A stretch of DNA of 10,385 bases from an uncultured Eubacteriales bacterium (GTDB taxonomy: Bacteria > Bacillota > Clostridia > Lachnospirales > Anaerotignaceae): contig URCD01000083.1 in NCBI GenBank assembly GCA_900546215.1, positions 1 through 10,385 on the forward strand, given 5' to 3'. A program made the translations under genes and the position numbers. This document shows, piece by piece, positions 1 through 8,324 of the stretch (positions within the stretch are counted from its first letter, which is position 1; every line of letters begins with the position of its first letter). The notes under the pieces were generated by a model. The model made no database searches. It was given only the letters and a program-made list of their open reading frames with translations, and was not told the DNA's origin.

Positions 1-1
1 C

Positions 2-82
2 GTTATCACAGTTCCTATGCTTACAATAGGACATAAGAAAAATAAAGAATACATTGCGGCTCATCCTGAAAGCCTAGAGTAA
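2..82 (+). CDS. C-terminal end of an unidentified protein (5' end outside window)
   Basis: An open frame enters from the left edge and ends at TAA (80-82). It encodes 26 residues, reading VITVPMLTIGHKKNKEY then IAAHPESLE. A strong terminator starts four bases after the stop, which supports this as the true end of a plus-strand gene. The fragment is too short to assign a family; no motif is recognisable. The other two frames carry early stops or no continuity. The coding call is moderately sure; the function is unknown. Confidence 0.55.
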   Translation, partial: VITVPMLTIGHKKNKEYIAAHPESLE

Positions 83-85
83 AAG

Positions 86-119
86 AAATACCGTCTGCCA
101 ACAGGCAGACGGTATTTTT
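86..119 (+). terminator. Intrinsic terminator between convergent genes
   Basis: A perfect 14-bp stem (86-99 with 104-117) closes a four-base loop and runs into T residues on the plus strand. It ends the partial gene on the left. On the minus strand the hairpin is followed by a T-rich stretch, so it may also terminate the ComM-like gene whose stop codon is four bases away. Confidence 0.9.
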
Positions 120-122
120 CAT

Positions 123-1643
123 TTATGGCAGACTTAAGTTTCGGTACTGCAGAGCTTCAGCGGCATGCTCAAGCCTTATTTTACTGCTTCCATCAAGGTC
201 GGCTATTGTTCTTGCAACCTTCAGTATTTTATGATATGCCCTTGCGCTTAAACGCAGGCTGTCAAAGGCGGCCTTAATAAGCTCCGCCGCGTCATTGTCC
301 ATTACACAGTATTTTTCTGTCTGAGATGACGTCAGCTGGGAATTAAAGAATATTCCGTCGTTATTGTACCTTTTTAGCTGTATATCTCTTGCGGCTGAAA
401 CTCTGCTTTTTATTTCGGCTGAACTCTCTGATTTTGTTTTTTTACTCAGGTCATTGTATGAAACATCCGGCGTTTCGGCAAATATATCTATTCTGTCAAG
501 AAGAGGGCCGGATATGCGCTTCCTGTATTTTGCTATTTCGCTTGTTGAGCAGTGACAGCGGCTGTCCCCAAGATAACCGCAGGGACAGGGATTCATAGCT
601 GACACAAGCATAAATTTTGACGGATATGAAACGGTTGAGTTTACCCTTGCTATTGTTACATGACCGTCCTCCATTGGCTGCCTCAATGCCTCAAGAACAC
701 TGCGCTTAAATTCAGGGAGCTCATCAAGAAACAGCACACCATAATGGGACAGGCTGATTTCTCCGGGTTTTGGCACGCTGCTGCCTCCCGTTAAGGCAAT
801 TGCTGAAACAGTGTGGTGAGGAGAACGGAAGGGACGTGACGTTATAAGTGATTTTCCGCTCTCTAAAAGTCCCGATACACTGTAGATCTTAGTTATTTCC
901 ATACTTTCGTCAAAGGTCAGGTCCGGCAGAATTGATGGAAGACGCCTTGCAAGCATAGTTTTTCCGGTTCCTGGATGTCCGCACAGAAGTATATTGTGGT
1001 AGCCAGCCGCGGCAATTTCCATAGCCCTTTTTACATATTCCTGTCCCTTAACGTCTGAAAAGTCGGGACTGCCGGCGGAACTTATGTTATTAAAAAGACT
1101 ATCAATATTTACTGTATGCCTTTTAAGCTCAATGCTTCCTTTAAAATATTTTATTAGCTGCTGTATGCTCTTGGCAGGATAAACCTCCATTCCCTCGACC
1201 AGGGCAGCCTCATCGGCATTATCCTCAGATACTATACATTTTTTGATTCCTGATTTATACGCGCTGTACATTATTGGAAGGATACCGTTAACTCCCTTAA
1301 TTCCTCCGTCAAGGGAAAGCTCCCCGGCCATAATATATCCTCCCGCATTTACATGGTCTATTATATTCATGCTGGCTAATACACCGACAGCTATAGGCAG
1401 GTCGAAAGATGGCCCCTCTTTTTTTGTATCAGCAGGGGCGAGGTTAATGGTAATTCGCTTTGCAGGCAAAGCAAATCCTGAATTTTTTATGGCTGTACGC
1501 ACCCTCTCCTTCGATTCCCTTACAGCCGAGCCGGGAAGCCCTACAATTTCAAAGCACGGAAAGCCGTTTGAAATGTCGACCTCAACATGGACGGTATATC
1601 CATCTATTCCGTTTACTGCTCCGCTTAACATTTTAGACAGCAT
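123..1643 (-). CDS. comM: YifB/ComM-family Mg-chelatase-like AAA+ ATPase
   Basis: This 506-aa protein has the full architecture of the YifB/ComM family. An N-terminal ChlI/Lon-protease-like fold (about 1-170) is followed by an AAA+ Mg-chelatase domain with Walker A GHPGTGKT (222-229), Walker B VLFLDE (303-308), a CPCG...CxC cysteine cluster (353-365) and LLDRID (381-386, arginine of the ATPase ring). A C-terminal helical domain ends the protein. In ComM of Gram-negative bacteria this family is a hexameric helicase promoting branch migration during natural transformation; in Clostridia the role is inferred. The start at 1643 is preceded by an AAGGAG-type site nine bases away; a second ATG four codons later is possible. 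It lies divergent from dprA, another DNA-uptake and recombination gene, which fits the role. Length is normal and no defect is seen. Confidence 0.95.
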   Translation of the reverse strand: MLSKMLSGAVNGIDGYTVHVEVDISNGFPCFEIVGLPGSAVRESKERVRTAIKNSGFALPAKRITINLAPADTKKEGPSFDLPIAVGVLASMNIIDHVNAGGYIMAGELSLDGGIKGVNGILPIMYSAYKSGIKKCIVSEDNADEAALVEGMEVYPAKSIQQLIKYFKGSIELKRHTVNIDSLFNNISSAGSPDFSDVKGQEYVKRAMEIAAAGYHNILLCGHPGTGKTMLARRLPSILPDLTFDESMEITKIYSVSGLLESGKSLITSRPFRSPHHTVSAIALTGGSSVPKPGEISLSHYGVLFLDELPEFKRSVLEALRQPMEDGHVTIARVNSTVSYPSKFMLVSAMNPCPCGYLGDSRCHCSTSEIAKYRKRISGPLLDRIDIFAETPDVSYNDLSKKTKSESSAEIKSRVSAARDIQLKRYNNDGIFFNSQLTSSQTEKYCVMDNDAAELIKAAFDSLRLSARAYHKILKVARTIADLDGSSKIRLEHAAEALQYRNLSLP

Positions 1644-1684
1644 AAAAGACCACTCCTTGTCGATAAATGTCTTACTTTAAATAT

Positions 1685-1713
1685 ATCATAACAACCGTGG
1701 CAAAATATAGCAA
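1685..1713 (-). promoter_or_regulatory. Probable promoter of the comM-like gene
   Basis: On the minus strand TTGCTA (1708-1713) and TATGAT (1685-1690) are separated by exactly 17 bases, about 40 bases upstream of the start codon. The match is moderate, and the AT-rich region offers alternatives. Confidence 0.5.
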
Positions 1714-1748
1714 TACGCCTGCAATATAATATGAAAAAAATATTTGTA

Positions 1749-1777
1749 TTGAATTTGAAATGAAAACAATATATTAT
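1749..1777 (+). promoter_or_regulatory. Probable promoter of dprA-topA
   Basis: TTGAAT (1749-1754) and TATTAT (1772-1777) are separated by 17 bases, about 45 bases upstream of the dprA start. It is back to back with the comM-like promoter in the same intergenic region. Confidence 0.6.
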
Positions 1778-1820
1778 AGAGGTCGTGTTAAACTGTTTAA
1801 TTTTTGTAGGGTGACTGCCG

Positions 1821-2918
1821 ATGAATAAGGATAATTTTTATATGTGGCTAGGCTGCATTAAGGGAATGAACAATAGTAAACTAAATGCTCTTATTGAATA
1901 TTTTGGCTCTGCGGAGGAAATATATAAGGCTGAAAGCCGGGAGCTTTTGGCAGCGGCTGATACTTCCCTGGCTGAAAATATAATAAAGGCAAGAAAAACT
2001 AAAAGCCTGGAAAAGCTTATGGAAGAACTTGATAAATCAGGGGCAAAGTATATTGCGAATTTCGACGAAAATTTTCCTGAAGGACTAAAAAACATTGACG
2101 ATATTCCAATCGGCATATATTATAAAGGAATACTTCCCGCTAGAAACAGCAGATTAGTTTCCATGGTAGGCTCAAGGCGCTGCACTGAGTATGGCAGAAT
2201 GGCCGCTCTTAAGATTGCCGGAGATTTAGCTGATAACGGGATATTAATAGTAAGTGGAATGGCAGCGGGAATTGATTCATATTCCCATGAAGGAGCACTC
2301 AGACACAAGGGGCTTACAGCGGCTGTTTTTGGCACGGCTATAGATAAATGTTATCCTCCGGAAAACAGGAGCCTTATGGAAAGAATTATTGAAAACAACG
2401 GATGCGTTATATCTGAATATGGCCCTGGCCAAGCAACATATGGCACCGATTTTGTAAAGAGAAACAGAATAATAGCCGGAATGTCGGAGGTACTTATAGT
2501 TGTGGAGGCCGAAATTAAAAGCGGCACAAATTCAACCGTTGACGACGCCATAAAATATAATAGGAGTGTTTTTGCGGTGCCGGGAAGTATTTTAAGTAAA
2601 TACAGCGAAGGTACAAACGCACTTATACGGGACGGCTGTCCTCCTGTAACCAGCTATAAAGATATTTTGCTGGAAATGGGAATTGACGAAAAGCCATGCC
2701 GAAAAACTAAAAATAAGAAAGAGAAATCAGATATTGACGGAGTGAGTGAAAACGGAAGATTGATTTTAGCGGCGCTTGACAAAGAGGCATTGGATTTTGA
2801 TACTCTGGCCGCTGAAACCGGAATACAGGAGAGTAGGCTCAGAACGGAGCTTACATTGCTGGAAATCAGAAAACTTATAATGAAGCTTCCCGGACAGAGA
2901 TATAGATTGATATTGTAG
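1821..2918 (+). CDS. dprA: DNA processing protein DprA (Smf)
   Basis: DprA binds single-stranded DNA in the cytoplasm and loads RecA on it during transformation and recombination. The 365-aa protein shows an N-terminal helix-hairpin-helix/SAM-like part (about 1-75), then the extended Rossmann core: MVGSRRCT (115-122), VSGMAAGID (144-152), FGTAIDKCYPPEN (170-182), RNRIIAGMS (214-222) and SGTNST (234-239). A C-terminal winged-helix domain (about 310-363, with the tripartite pattern LAAETGI...LLEIRKLI) is the typical DprA C-terminus. The start is ATG 1821 with a TAGGGTG-type site about nine bases upstream. topA follows after 11 bases, so the two are an operon. Length and motifs are normal. Confidence 0.96.
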   Translation: MNKDNFYMWLGCIKGMNNSKLNALIEYFGSAEEIYKAESRELLAAADTSLAENIIKARKTKSLEKLMEELDKSGAKYIANFDENFPEGLKNIDDIPIGIYYKGILPARNSRLVSMVGSRRCTEYGRMAALKIAGDLADNGILIVSGMAAGIDSYSHEGALRHKGLTAAVFGTAIDKCYPPENRSLMERIIENNGCVISEYGPGQATYGTDFVKRNRIIAGMSEVLIVVEAEIKSGTNSTVDDAIKYNRSVFAVPGSILSKYSEGTNALIRDGCPPVTSYKDILLEMGIDEKPCRKTKNKKEKSDIDGVSENGRLILAALDKEALDFDTLAAETGIQESRLRTELTLLEIRKLIMKLPGQRYRLIL

Positions 2919-2929
2919 GAGGTACACAA

Positions 2930-5143
2930 GTGGCTAAAACTGCGACAAGCGATGCTGCTGATAAAATAACGACAGCGAAGGAAAAAACAGCTAAGAAACC
3001 CGCCGCTAAAAAAACAGCGGCAAAAAAAACAACGAAAAAAACAACCAAAGGTGTAAAGAAGGCTAAAAAGAATCTTGTTATAGTTGAGTCTCCGGCAAAG
3101 GCAAGCACTATAACTAAGTTTTTGGGCAAGAATTATACGGTCATGGCATCTATGGGACATGTGCGCGACTTGCCTAAAAGCCAGCTTGGTATAGATATAG
3201 ACAATGATTATGAGCCGAAATATATAACTATAAGGGGAAAGGGCGAGCTTTTAAGTTCATTAAGAAAAGAAGCAAAAAATGCCGACCATATATATCTGGC
3301 GACTGACCCTGACCGCGAGGGTGAAGCTATCAGCTGGCACCTTATGACGGCGCTTAATCTGGATGAAGAAAAAACAGACAGAATTACGTTTAATGAAATA
3401 ACTAAGGATGCCGTGGAAAAATCCATTAAAAGTGCAAGGGGAATAGATATGAACCTTGTTAACGCCCAGCAGGCTAGACGTGTGCTTGACAGATTAGTTG
3501 GCTATCCTGTCAGCAATCTTCTGTGGCAGAAGGTAAAGGGAAGATTAAGCGGCGGACGTGTGCAGTCTGCTGCGCTTAAAATGATATGCGACCGCGAGGA
3601 TGAAATAAGAAGCTTTATTCCGGAAGAATACTGGACAGTAAGCTCCTTTGTTGCCGACAGCGTCGGAAACAGGTTTGAGGCGAAGCTTTACGGTACGCAC
3701 GAGGCAAAGCTGGAGCTTAAAAGCAAGGAAGAAACCGACAAGGTGCTCAAAGATGTTGAAGGAAGCGACTTTGTTGTTAAGGAAATTAAAAAGAGCGAAA
3801 AAACAAGAAAGCCGTATCCTCCTTTTACAACCAGTACACTTCAGCAGGAAGCCAGTAAATATCTGAATTATACAGCTCAGAAAACTATGATGCTGGCACA
3901 GCAGCTGTACGAGGGTATTGAAATAAAGGGCGAAGGTACTGTCGGTCTTGTATCTTACATCAGAACCGACTCCGTAAGGGTATCAGACGAGGCTTACGGA
4001 CAGGTAACCGAATATATCAGGGAAAATATAGGTGACAAATATGTGCCCGCAGAGAGAAACGTTTATAAGACAAAGAAAAACGCTCAGGACGCTCATGAGG
4101 CTATAAGGCCGACATACTCGTCTAGAACACCGGAAAGCCTCAAGGCATCCCTTACAAATGACCAGTTTAAGCTTTATAAGCTTATATGGGAAAGATTTGT
4201 ATCCAGCCAGATGGCTCCTGCGGTATATGAAAGCATGGCTGTATCTATAGAGGCGGGTGAATATATTTTCAGAATCAACGCGTCAGCCATTAAATTTAAG
4301 GGATTTCTTGAGGTATACAATAGGGTCGAGGAAACTGAGAATATCGCTAAATTCCCTAAAATAACTGAAAATTGTGTTCTTAAGCTTGAAAGCATAGTGC
4401 CTGAACAGCATTTTACTCAGCCGCCTGCCAGATATACTGACGCTTCTCTTATCAAGACTATGGAGGAGCTTGGAATAGGACGTCCAAGTACTTACGCGCC
4501 AATACTTGCTACAATAATAACAAGGAACTATGTGGCAAAGGAGAAAAAAGCAATTTTCCCCACCGAACTGGGCGAGATAGTAAACGATATAATGAAGGAG
4601 TATTTCCCTGAGATTGTTAATATCAGCTTTACTGCTGAAATGGAGGACGAACTCGATAAGGTAGAGGACGGCTCCGACGAATGGAAGCAGGCTATAAGAG
4701 AGTTTTATCCAATGTTTAAGTCTCAGCTTGAAAACGCTATGGAGAAACTTGAAAAAATAGAAATAAAAGATGAGGAAAGTGATGTTGTCTGCGAAAAATG
4801 CGGCAGAACAATGGTCATAAAGCTTGGCAGGTACGGTAAATTTTTAGCCTGTCCGGGATATCCTGAATGCAACAATGCAAAGCCTTATTTTGAGTCTGCC
4901 GGAGTTGACTGCCCTAAATGCGGCGGAAAAATTCTTAAAAAGAAGTCTAAAAAGGGAAGGACATACTATGGATGCGAGCATAACCCCGAATGCGATTTTG
5001 TTTCATGGGATAAGCCTGCTAAGGAAAAATGTCCTAAATGCGGATCATATATGGTTGAAAAAGGGCATGACCCAGTGAAGCTTGTATGCTCTGACCAGAA
5101 ATGCGGCTTTGTAACTGAAAATAAGGAAGAAAATGAAGATTAA
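2930..5143 (+). CDS. topA: DNA topoisomerase I (type IA) with lysine-rich N-terminal tail
   Basis: TopA relaxes negative supercoils by transient single-strand cleavage. The start is GTG at 2930: an AGGAGG site (2917-2922) overlaps the dprA stop and sits seven bases upstream. Residues 1-47 are a Lys/Ala/Thr-rich, probably disordered tail. The TOPRIM domain starts near 48 with VESPAKA (E53) and the acidic triad LATDPDRE (D126, D128, E130). The catalytic tyrosine is Y343 in SYIRTDS. Three tetracysteine zinc-ribbon modules close the protein (about 621-648, 662-690 and 702-729: CEKCG, CPKCGG, CPKCGS with their distal cysteine pairs). The 737-aa length is usual for Firmicutes plus the tail. The tail is not part of the catalytic core and probably adds non-specific DNA affinity (inference). 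Confidence 0.97.
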   Translation: MAKTATSDAADKITTAKEKTAKKPAAKKTAAKKTTKKTTKGVKKAKKNLVIVESPAKASTITKFLGKNYTVMASMGHVRDLPKSQLGIDIDNDYEPKYITIRGKGELLSSLRKEAKNADHIYLATDPDREGEAISWHLMTALNLDEEKTDRITFNEITKDAVEKSIKSARGIDMNLVNAQQARRVLDRLVGYPVSNLLWQKVKGRLSGGRVQSAALKMICDREDEIRSFIPEEYWTVSSFVADSVGNRFEAKLYGTHEAKLELKSKEETDKVLKDVEGSDFVVKEIKKSEKTRKPYPPFTTSTLQQEASKYLNYTAQKTMMLAQQLYEGIEIKGEGTVGLVSYIRTDSVRVSDEAYGQVTEYIRENIGDKYVPAERNVYKTKKNAQDAHEAIRPTYSSRTPESLKASLTNDQFKLYKLIWERFVSSQMAPAVYESMAVSIEAGEYIFRINASAIKFKGFLEVYNRVEETENIAKFPKITENCVLKLESIVPEQHFTQPPARYTDASLIKTMEELGIGRPSTYAPILATIITRNYVAKEKKAIFPTELGEIVNDIMKEYFPEIVNISFTAEMEDELDKVEDGSDEWKQAIREFYPMFKSQLENAMEKLEKIEIKDEESDVVCEKCGRTMVIKLGRYGKFLACPGYPECNNAKPYFESAGVDCPKCGGKILKKKSKKGRTYYGCEHNPECDFVSWDKPAKEKCPKCGSYMVEKGHDPVKLVCSDQKCGFVTENKEENED

Positions 5144-5189
5144 GCGCTAAATCTGCTGCAAAATGTGAAAATTGGATTTGGATATTGTG

Positions 5190-5216
5190 AAAAGCCCGAT
5201 AAATTCGGGCTTTTTT
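5190..5216 (+). terminator. Intrinsic terminator after topA
   Basis: AAAAGCCCGA (5190-5199) pairs with TCGGGCTTTT (5205-5214) around a five-base loop, followed by further T residues. It separates dprA-topA from the ribosomal operon. Confidence 0.9.
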
Positions 5217-5237
5217 GAAAAAAGTTTAAAAAATCTG

Positions 5238-5266
5238 TTGTATTTGCAGATGTTTAATGATATAAT
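5238..5266 (+). promoter_or_regulatory. Promoter of rpsB-tsf
   Basis: TTGTAT (5238-5243), 17 bases, then a perfect TATAAT (5261-5266). The predicted start of transcription is near 5273, giving a leader of about 118 bases before rpsB. Confidence 0.8.
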
Positions 5267-5272
5267 ATCTGC

Positions 5273-5390
5273 CGTAACTAATTTAAAGGCAACTAATTAA
5301 AACACACGCATTTGACTCGTCCACAGGGTGCTCCTGCTCGGAGTTTTGAGGGATTGGATAATGCGGAGGTAAAAACCTAGGAGGTAAATT
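5273..5390 (+). promoter_or_regulatory. Structured 5' leader of rpsB, likely S2 autoregulatory element
   Basis: The transcribed leader can form a closing stem CGCATT (5307-5312) with AATGCG (5360-5365) and an internal hairpin CTCC (5331-5334) with GGAG (5340-5343). The closing stem ends just before a GGAGG (5365-5369). A second AGGAGG (5379-5384), six bases from the ATG, is the better ribosome binding site. ACCT between them can pair with the first AGGT, so the site region itself can fold. Ribosomal protein S2 leaders with conserved structure that repress their own operon are known in several bacterial groups. The assignment here is by position and structure, not by a family search. Confidence 0.6.
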
Positions 5391-6116
5391 ATGAGCGTAA
5401 TTTCTATGAAACAGTTATTGGAAGCCGGTGTTCATTTCGGACACCAGACAAGAAGATGGAACCCTAAAATGGCTCCCTATATCTTCGCTGAAAGAAACGG
5501 TATATATATTATCGATCTTCAGAAAACAGTTAAAAAAGTTGATGAGGCTTATACAGCAGTATCAGATTTTATTAACGACGGAGGAGAAATCCTTTTTGTA
5601 GGAACAAAGAAACAGGCACAGGAATCAATTAAAGAAGAAGCTGAAAGATGCGGCATGTATTACGTTAACGAGAGATGGCTTGGCGGCATGCTTACAAACT
5701 TCAAGACAATCCGTACTAGAATTGCAAGACTTAAAGAGCTTGAGAAGATGCAGGAAGACGGAACATTTGACGTTCTTCCCAAAAAGGAAGTTGCGGTTCT
5801 TCTTCATGAGAAAGAAAAGCTTGACAGAAACCTTGGCGGTATCAAGGAAATGACAAGAATTCCTGACGTTATGTTTGTTGTTGACCCCAGAAAAGAAAAA
5901 ATCGCTATTCAGGAAGCGCATATCCTTGGAATTCCTGTTGTAGCTATTGTTGATACAAACTGTGACCCCGAAGAAGTTGATTATGTAATCCCCGGAAATG
6001 ACGACGCAATCCGTGCCGTTAAACTTATAGCTTCAAAGATTGCTGACGCCGTTATCGAAGCAAAGCAGGGCGAGCAGCAGACAGCTGAGGCTGAAACACC
6101 CGAAGAAGCTGAATAA
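5391..6116 (+). CDS. rpsB: 30S ribosomal protein S2 (uS2)
   Basis: S2 is a late-binding protein of the small subunit and helps recruit S1-like factors. The 241-aa sequence starts MSVISMKQLLEAGVHFGHQT and shows the family blocks RRWNPKMAPYIFAERNGIYI, ILFVGTKKQAQ, RWLGGMLTNFKT and PDVMFVVDPRKE, followed by IPVVAIVDTNCDP and an acidic Glu/Ala-rich tail. The start is decided by AGGAGG six bases upstream. It heads an operon with tsf (26-base gap). The usual next genes pyrH and frr are absent, as tsf is followed by a terminator. Confidence 0.98.
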   Translation: MSVISMKQLLEAGVHFGHQTRRWNPKMAPYIFAERNGIYIIDLQKTVKKVDEAYTAVSDFINDGGEILFVGTKKQAQESIKEEAERCGMYYVNERWLGGMLTNFKTIRTRIARLKELEKMQEDGTFDVLPKKEVAVLLHEKEKLDRNLGGIKEMTRIPDVMFVVDPRKEKIAIQEAHILGIPVVAIVDTNCDPEEVDYVIPGNDDAIRAVKLIASKIADAVIEAKQGEQQTAEAETPEEAE

Positions 6117-6142
6117 TCACTAATATACGGAGGTATTATAAA

Positions 6143-7075
6143 ATGGCAATTACAGCTAGCATGGTTAAGGAACTCAGAGAAATGACAGGCGTTGGTATGC
6201 TTGACTGCAAAAAAGCACTTGCTGAAACTGACGGCGACATGGAAAAGGCAGTAGAATATTTAAGAGAAAAAGGACTTGCCGCATCAGAGAAAAAAGCAGG
6301 ACGTATTGCTTCAGAGGGCTTATGTCTTTCATATCTTACAGATGATAAGAAAACAGGCGTTGTTGTAGAGGTTAACTCAGAGACAGACTTCGTCGCAAAA
6401 AATCCCGTGTTCAGAGAATATGTTCTTCAGGTTGCAGAGCAGATTGCTGGCTCACAGGCCGCTGATGTTGATGCACTTCTTACAGAAACATGGAAATTTG
6501 ACACATCATTGTCAGTTGCCGAGGCTCTCAGCAGCAAGGTGGCAGTTATAGGTGAGAACCTTAAAATAAGAAGATTTGAGAAGTATGAATTAAAAGAAGC
6601 AGGAACAATTGTTTCTTATATTCATGGCGGCGGAAGAATCGGCGTTATGATTGAATTAGCATGCGATAATGCTACAGAGGCTGTTGAGGAGATGGGCAAG
6701 AATATTGCTATGCAGATTGCAGCTCTTAATCCTCAGTTCATCTCAGTTGATGATGTTCCCGCTGAATTTGTTGCAAAAGAAAAAGAAATCCTTACACAGC
6801 AGGCTATGAACGATCCTAAAAACGCTTCTAAGCCCGCTAACATCATTGAGAAGATGATTGAGGGAAGACTTAATAAGGAAATGAAGGAAATTTGCCTTGT
6901 TGAGCAGCCTTACGTAAAGGATGGCGATTTAACAGTTAAAAAATATATCGAGTCTGTAGCCAAAGAGGCAGGCGCATCTATATCAATTAAGAGAATGGTA
7001 CGTTTTGAGACTGGCGAAGGCCTTGAGAAAAAAGAAGAAAACTTTGCTGAAGAGGTTGCTAAAGCAGCAAAATAA
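6143..7075 (+). CDS. tsf: Elongation factor Ts
   Basis: EF-Ts is the guanine-nucleotide exchange factor of EF-Tu. The 310-aa protein has the N-terminal UBA-like domain and first signature LREMTGVGMLDCKKAL (about residues 10-25), then the second signature EVNSETDFVAKN (about 77-88) at the core dimerisation domain. A GGAGG site sits about nine bases before ATG 6143. Length and motifs are normal for Clostridia. It is transcribed with rpsB and is the last gene of the unit. Confidence 0.98.
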   Translation: MAITASMVKELREMTGVGMLDCKKALAETDGDMEKAVEYLREKGLAASEKKAGRIASEGLCLSYLTDDKKTGVVVEVNSETDFVAKNPVFREYVLQVAEQIAGSQAADVDALLTETWKFDTSLSVAEALSSKVAVIGENLKIRRFEKYELKEAGTIVSYIHGGGRIGVMIELACDNATEAVEEMGKNIAMQIAALNPQFISVDDVPAEFVAKEKEILTQQAMNDPKNASKPANIIEKMIEGRLNKEMKEICLVEQPYVKDGDLTVKKYIESVAKEAGASISIKRMVRFETGEGLEKKEENFAEEVAKAAK

Positions 7076-7086
7076 GTAAAACTATT

Positions 7087-7119
7087 AAAAGCACATTACT
7101 TAATGTAATGTGCTTTTTT
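7087..7119 (+). terminator. Intrinsic terminator of rpsB-tsf
   Basis: A 13-bp stem (7087-7099 with 7105-7117) around a five-base loop, extending into a T run. It closes the ribosomal operon 11 bases after the tsf stop. Confidence 0.92.
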
Positions 7120-7413
7120 ATTTCAAGTGCCCATATTTTGTTCATGCACAAGGGATATTATTAAATATAATTGACAATATCAATTTTACCAGATAATAAA
7201 AAGTGTTACAAAATTTTTTTTATTATATGTAAATTAAATATAAAATCAATCTAAAATTGTACGTTTTTTTAGTAATACTGTTTTATTGGCACTTCCAATT
7301 TAAAAAATTAAATTAGAAATTGATAGAATGTTCACAAAGAGTATGCTGTTTGGTTGTTTTACTGGACAATTTATATTAAAATATAAATAGTTAAATGACT
7401 AAGGGTGATGCAT
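7120..7413 (+). promoter_or_regulatory. AT-rich intergenic region with candidate promoters of the GntR gene
   Basis: No gene is visible in these 294 bases. TTGACA (7171-7176) is followed by GATAAT at 15 bases or TAATAA at 17 bases, a possible distal promoter. A second candidate is TTGTTT (7354-7359), 17 bases, TAAAAT (7377-7382), which would give a leader of only about 25 bases. I cannot choose between them from the sequence. A GntR-type palindrome at 7285-7299 lies between the two. Confidence 0.4.
7285..7299. promoter_or_regulatory. Candidate autoregulatory operator (degenerate GntR-type palindrome)
   Basis: ATTGGcacttCCAAT keeps the ATTGG and CCAAT arms and the five-base separation of the five stronger sites found at 8253-9647. 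The inner T and A of each half-site are not both kept. Its place upstream of the GntR gene suggests autoregulation; this is inference. Confidence 0.4.
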
Positions 7414-8127
7414 ATGAAGGATTTTATGGATATTGAGAACAATGAGATAGGTGTACAAGGACGTACAAAGGACAGAGCATATGAAAAAGTGGTACATTTT
7501 GTAAAAGAAAAGATAAAAAGTAATGAGCTAAAAATTGGGGACAAGCTTCCAACTGAAAGAGAACTTTCTGAAAGGCTGGAGCTCAGCAGGAATTCTGTAA
7601 GGGAAGCACTGAGGACTATGGATAACATGGGACTTATATCATGCAGGCAGGGGTCAGGGAATTACCTTACCGGTGAGCTGCAAAGTATAATAACAGAATC
7701 GTTCTGTATGATGTTTATGCTTAATCAGATAAGTGACAAAGATGTAAGCCAATTCAGAAGGGCAATTGATATTCAGGCAATGATACTTGCAGTTAGAAAC
7801 ATAGATGATGAAGCAGATGAGGAGATAAGGGAACTGCTTAATAAGCTTAATTTGAATGAGGAGAACAAAGCTGTATTTTTGGATAAGGAAATCCATATGC
7901 TTATATCTAGGTATTCTAAAAATAAGCTTATAGAAATTATGAATGAGTCCTTATCAAATACTTTTGATAAATTCATATTTATGGCAAGAAAAACTGTCAT
8001 TGAGAATGAAGAAGACATATTAACCGCAATACATAAGGACATGCTTCAAAGTCTCCTTGAGAGAAACGACGGCAGAGGCGTATTAGCAATAAATAAGCAT
8101 TACGATGTAATAGATAAATATATTTAA
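7414..8127 (+). CDS. GntR-family transcriptional regulator, FadR subfamily (FCD domain)
   Basis: This is a DNA-binding metabolite-responsive regulator of 237 aa. The N-terminal winged helix-turn-helix (about 23-87) has the GntR hallmarks GDKLPTERELSERLELSRNS and VREALRTMDNMGLI, then a wing with RQGSGNYL. The helical C-terminal FCD domain (about 108-230) keeps an Asp and three His at positions fitting the usual metal site: D119, H161, H207 and H229. FCD regulators sense organic acids, sugar acids or acyl-CoA; the ligand here cannot be told. ATG 7414 is preferred because GGG (7403-7405) lies eight bases upstream; GTG 7405 or ATG 7408 would add two or three residues but overlap that site. Palindromes of the PdhR/LldR type recur within 1.6 kb downstream, so it likely controls the neighbouring small RNA and peptide cassettes (inference). 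Confidence 0.92.
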   Translation: MKDFMDIENNEIGVQGRTKDRAYEKVVHFVKEKIKSNELKIGDKLPTERELSERLELSRNSVREALRTMDNMGLISCRQGSGNYLTGELQSIITESFCMMFMLNQISDKDVSQFRRAIDIQAMILAVRNIDDEADEEIRELLNKLNLNEENKAVFLDKEIHMLISRYSKNKLIEIMNESLSNTFDKFIFMARKTVIENEEDILTAIHKDMLQSLLERNDGRGVLAINKHYDVIDKYI

Positions 8128-8130
8128 AAG

Positions 8131-8168
8131 TATCCGGTCGAAATGACCGGATATTTTACATTTTTTTG
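8131..8168 (+). terminator. Intrinsic terminator after the GntR gene
   Basis: TATCCGGTC (8131-8139) pairs with GACCGGATA (8145-8153), then TTTT and, after a short break, a seven-T run. It starts three bases after the stop codon. Confidence 0.85.
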
Positions 8169-8207
8169 GCTTAATATTTATGTAATAGTTTTTTCATTAA
8201 ATATTCA

Positions 8208-8236
8208 TTGACAATTTTACAGGGAAACTTTATTAT
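8208..8236 (+). promoter_or_regulatory. Strong promoter of the first putative small RNA
   Basis: TTGACA (8208-8213), exactly 17 bases, TATTAT (8231-8236). The predicted start is near 8243. No gene follows before the terminator at 8325. Confidence 0.85.
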
Positions 8237-8252
8237 ATAAGTGTACCCGCAA

Positions 8253-8265
8253 GTGGTACTACCAC
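8253..8265. promoter_or_regulatory. GntR-type operator downstream of the small RNA 1 promoter
   Basis: GTGGTA-C-TACCAC is a perfect palindrome with the TGGTnnnACCA core of FadR-family sites. Its centre is about 25 bases downstream of the -10 box, nearly the same offset as the second operator of each peptide cassette (about 26-27 bases). A repressor bound here would block initiation or early elongation. Confidence 0.72.
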
Positions 8266-8324
8266 ATACAATGTTTTATGTTTCCCCAATTTATGCATAT
8301 TACATTTATGAATAATTCCTTCAG

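Noticed and set aside
2654..3160. Minus-strand ORFs opposite dprA and topA, and similar frames opposite comM and rpsB
   Set aside because: They are shadows of strongly supported genes, with no ribosome binding sites and biased Ser/Phe/Leu composition.
8271..8315. 14-aa ORF inside small RNA 1
   Set aside because: No ribosome binding site, very short and low complexity.
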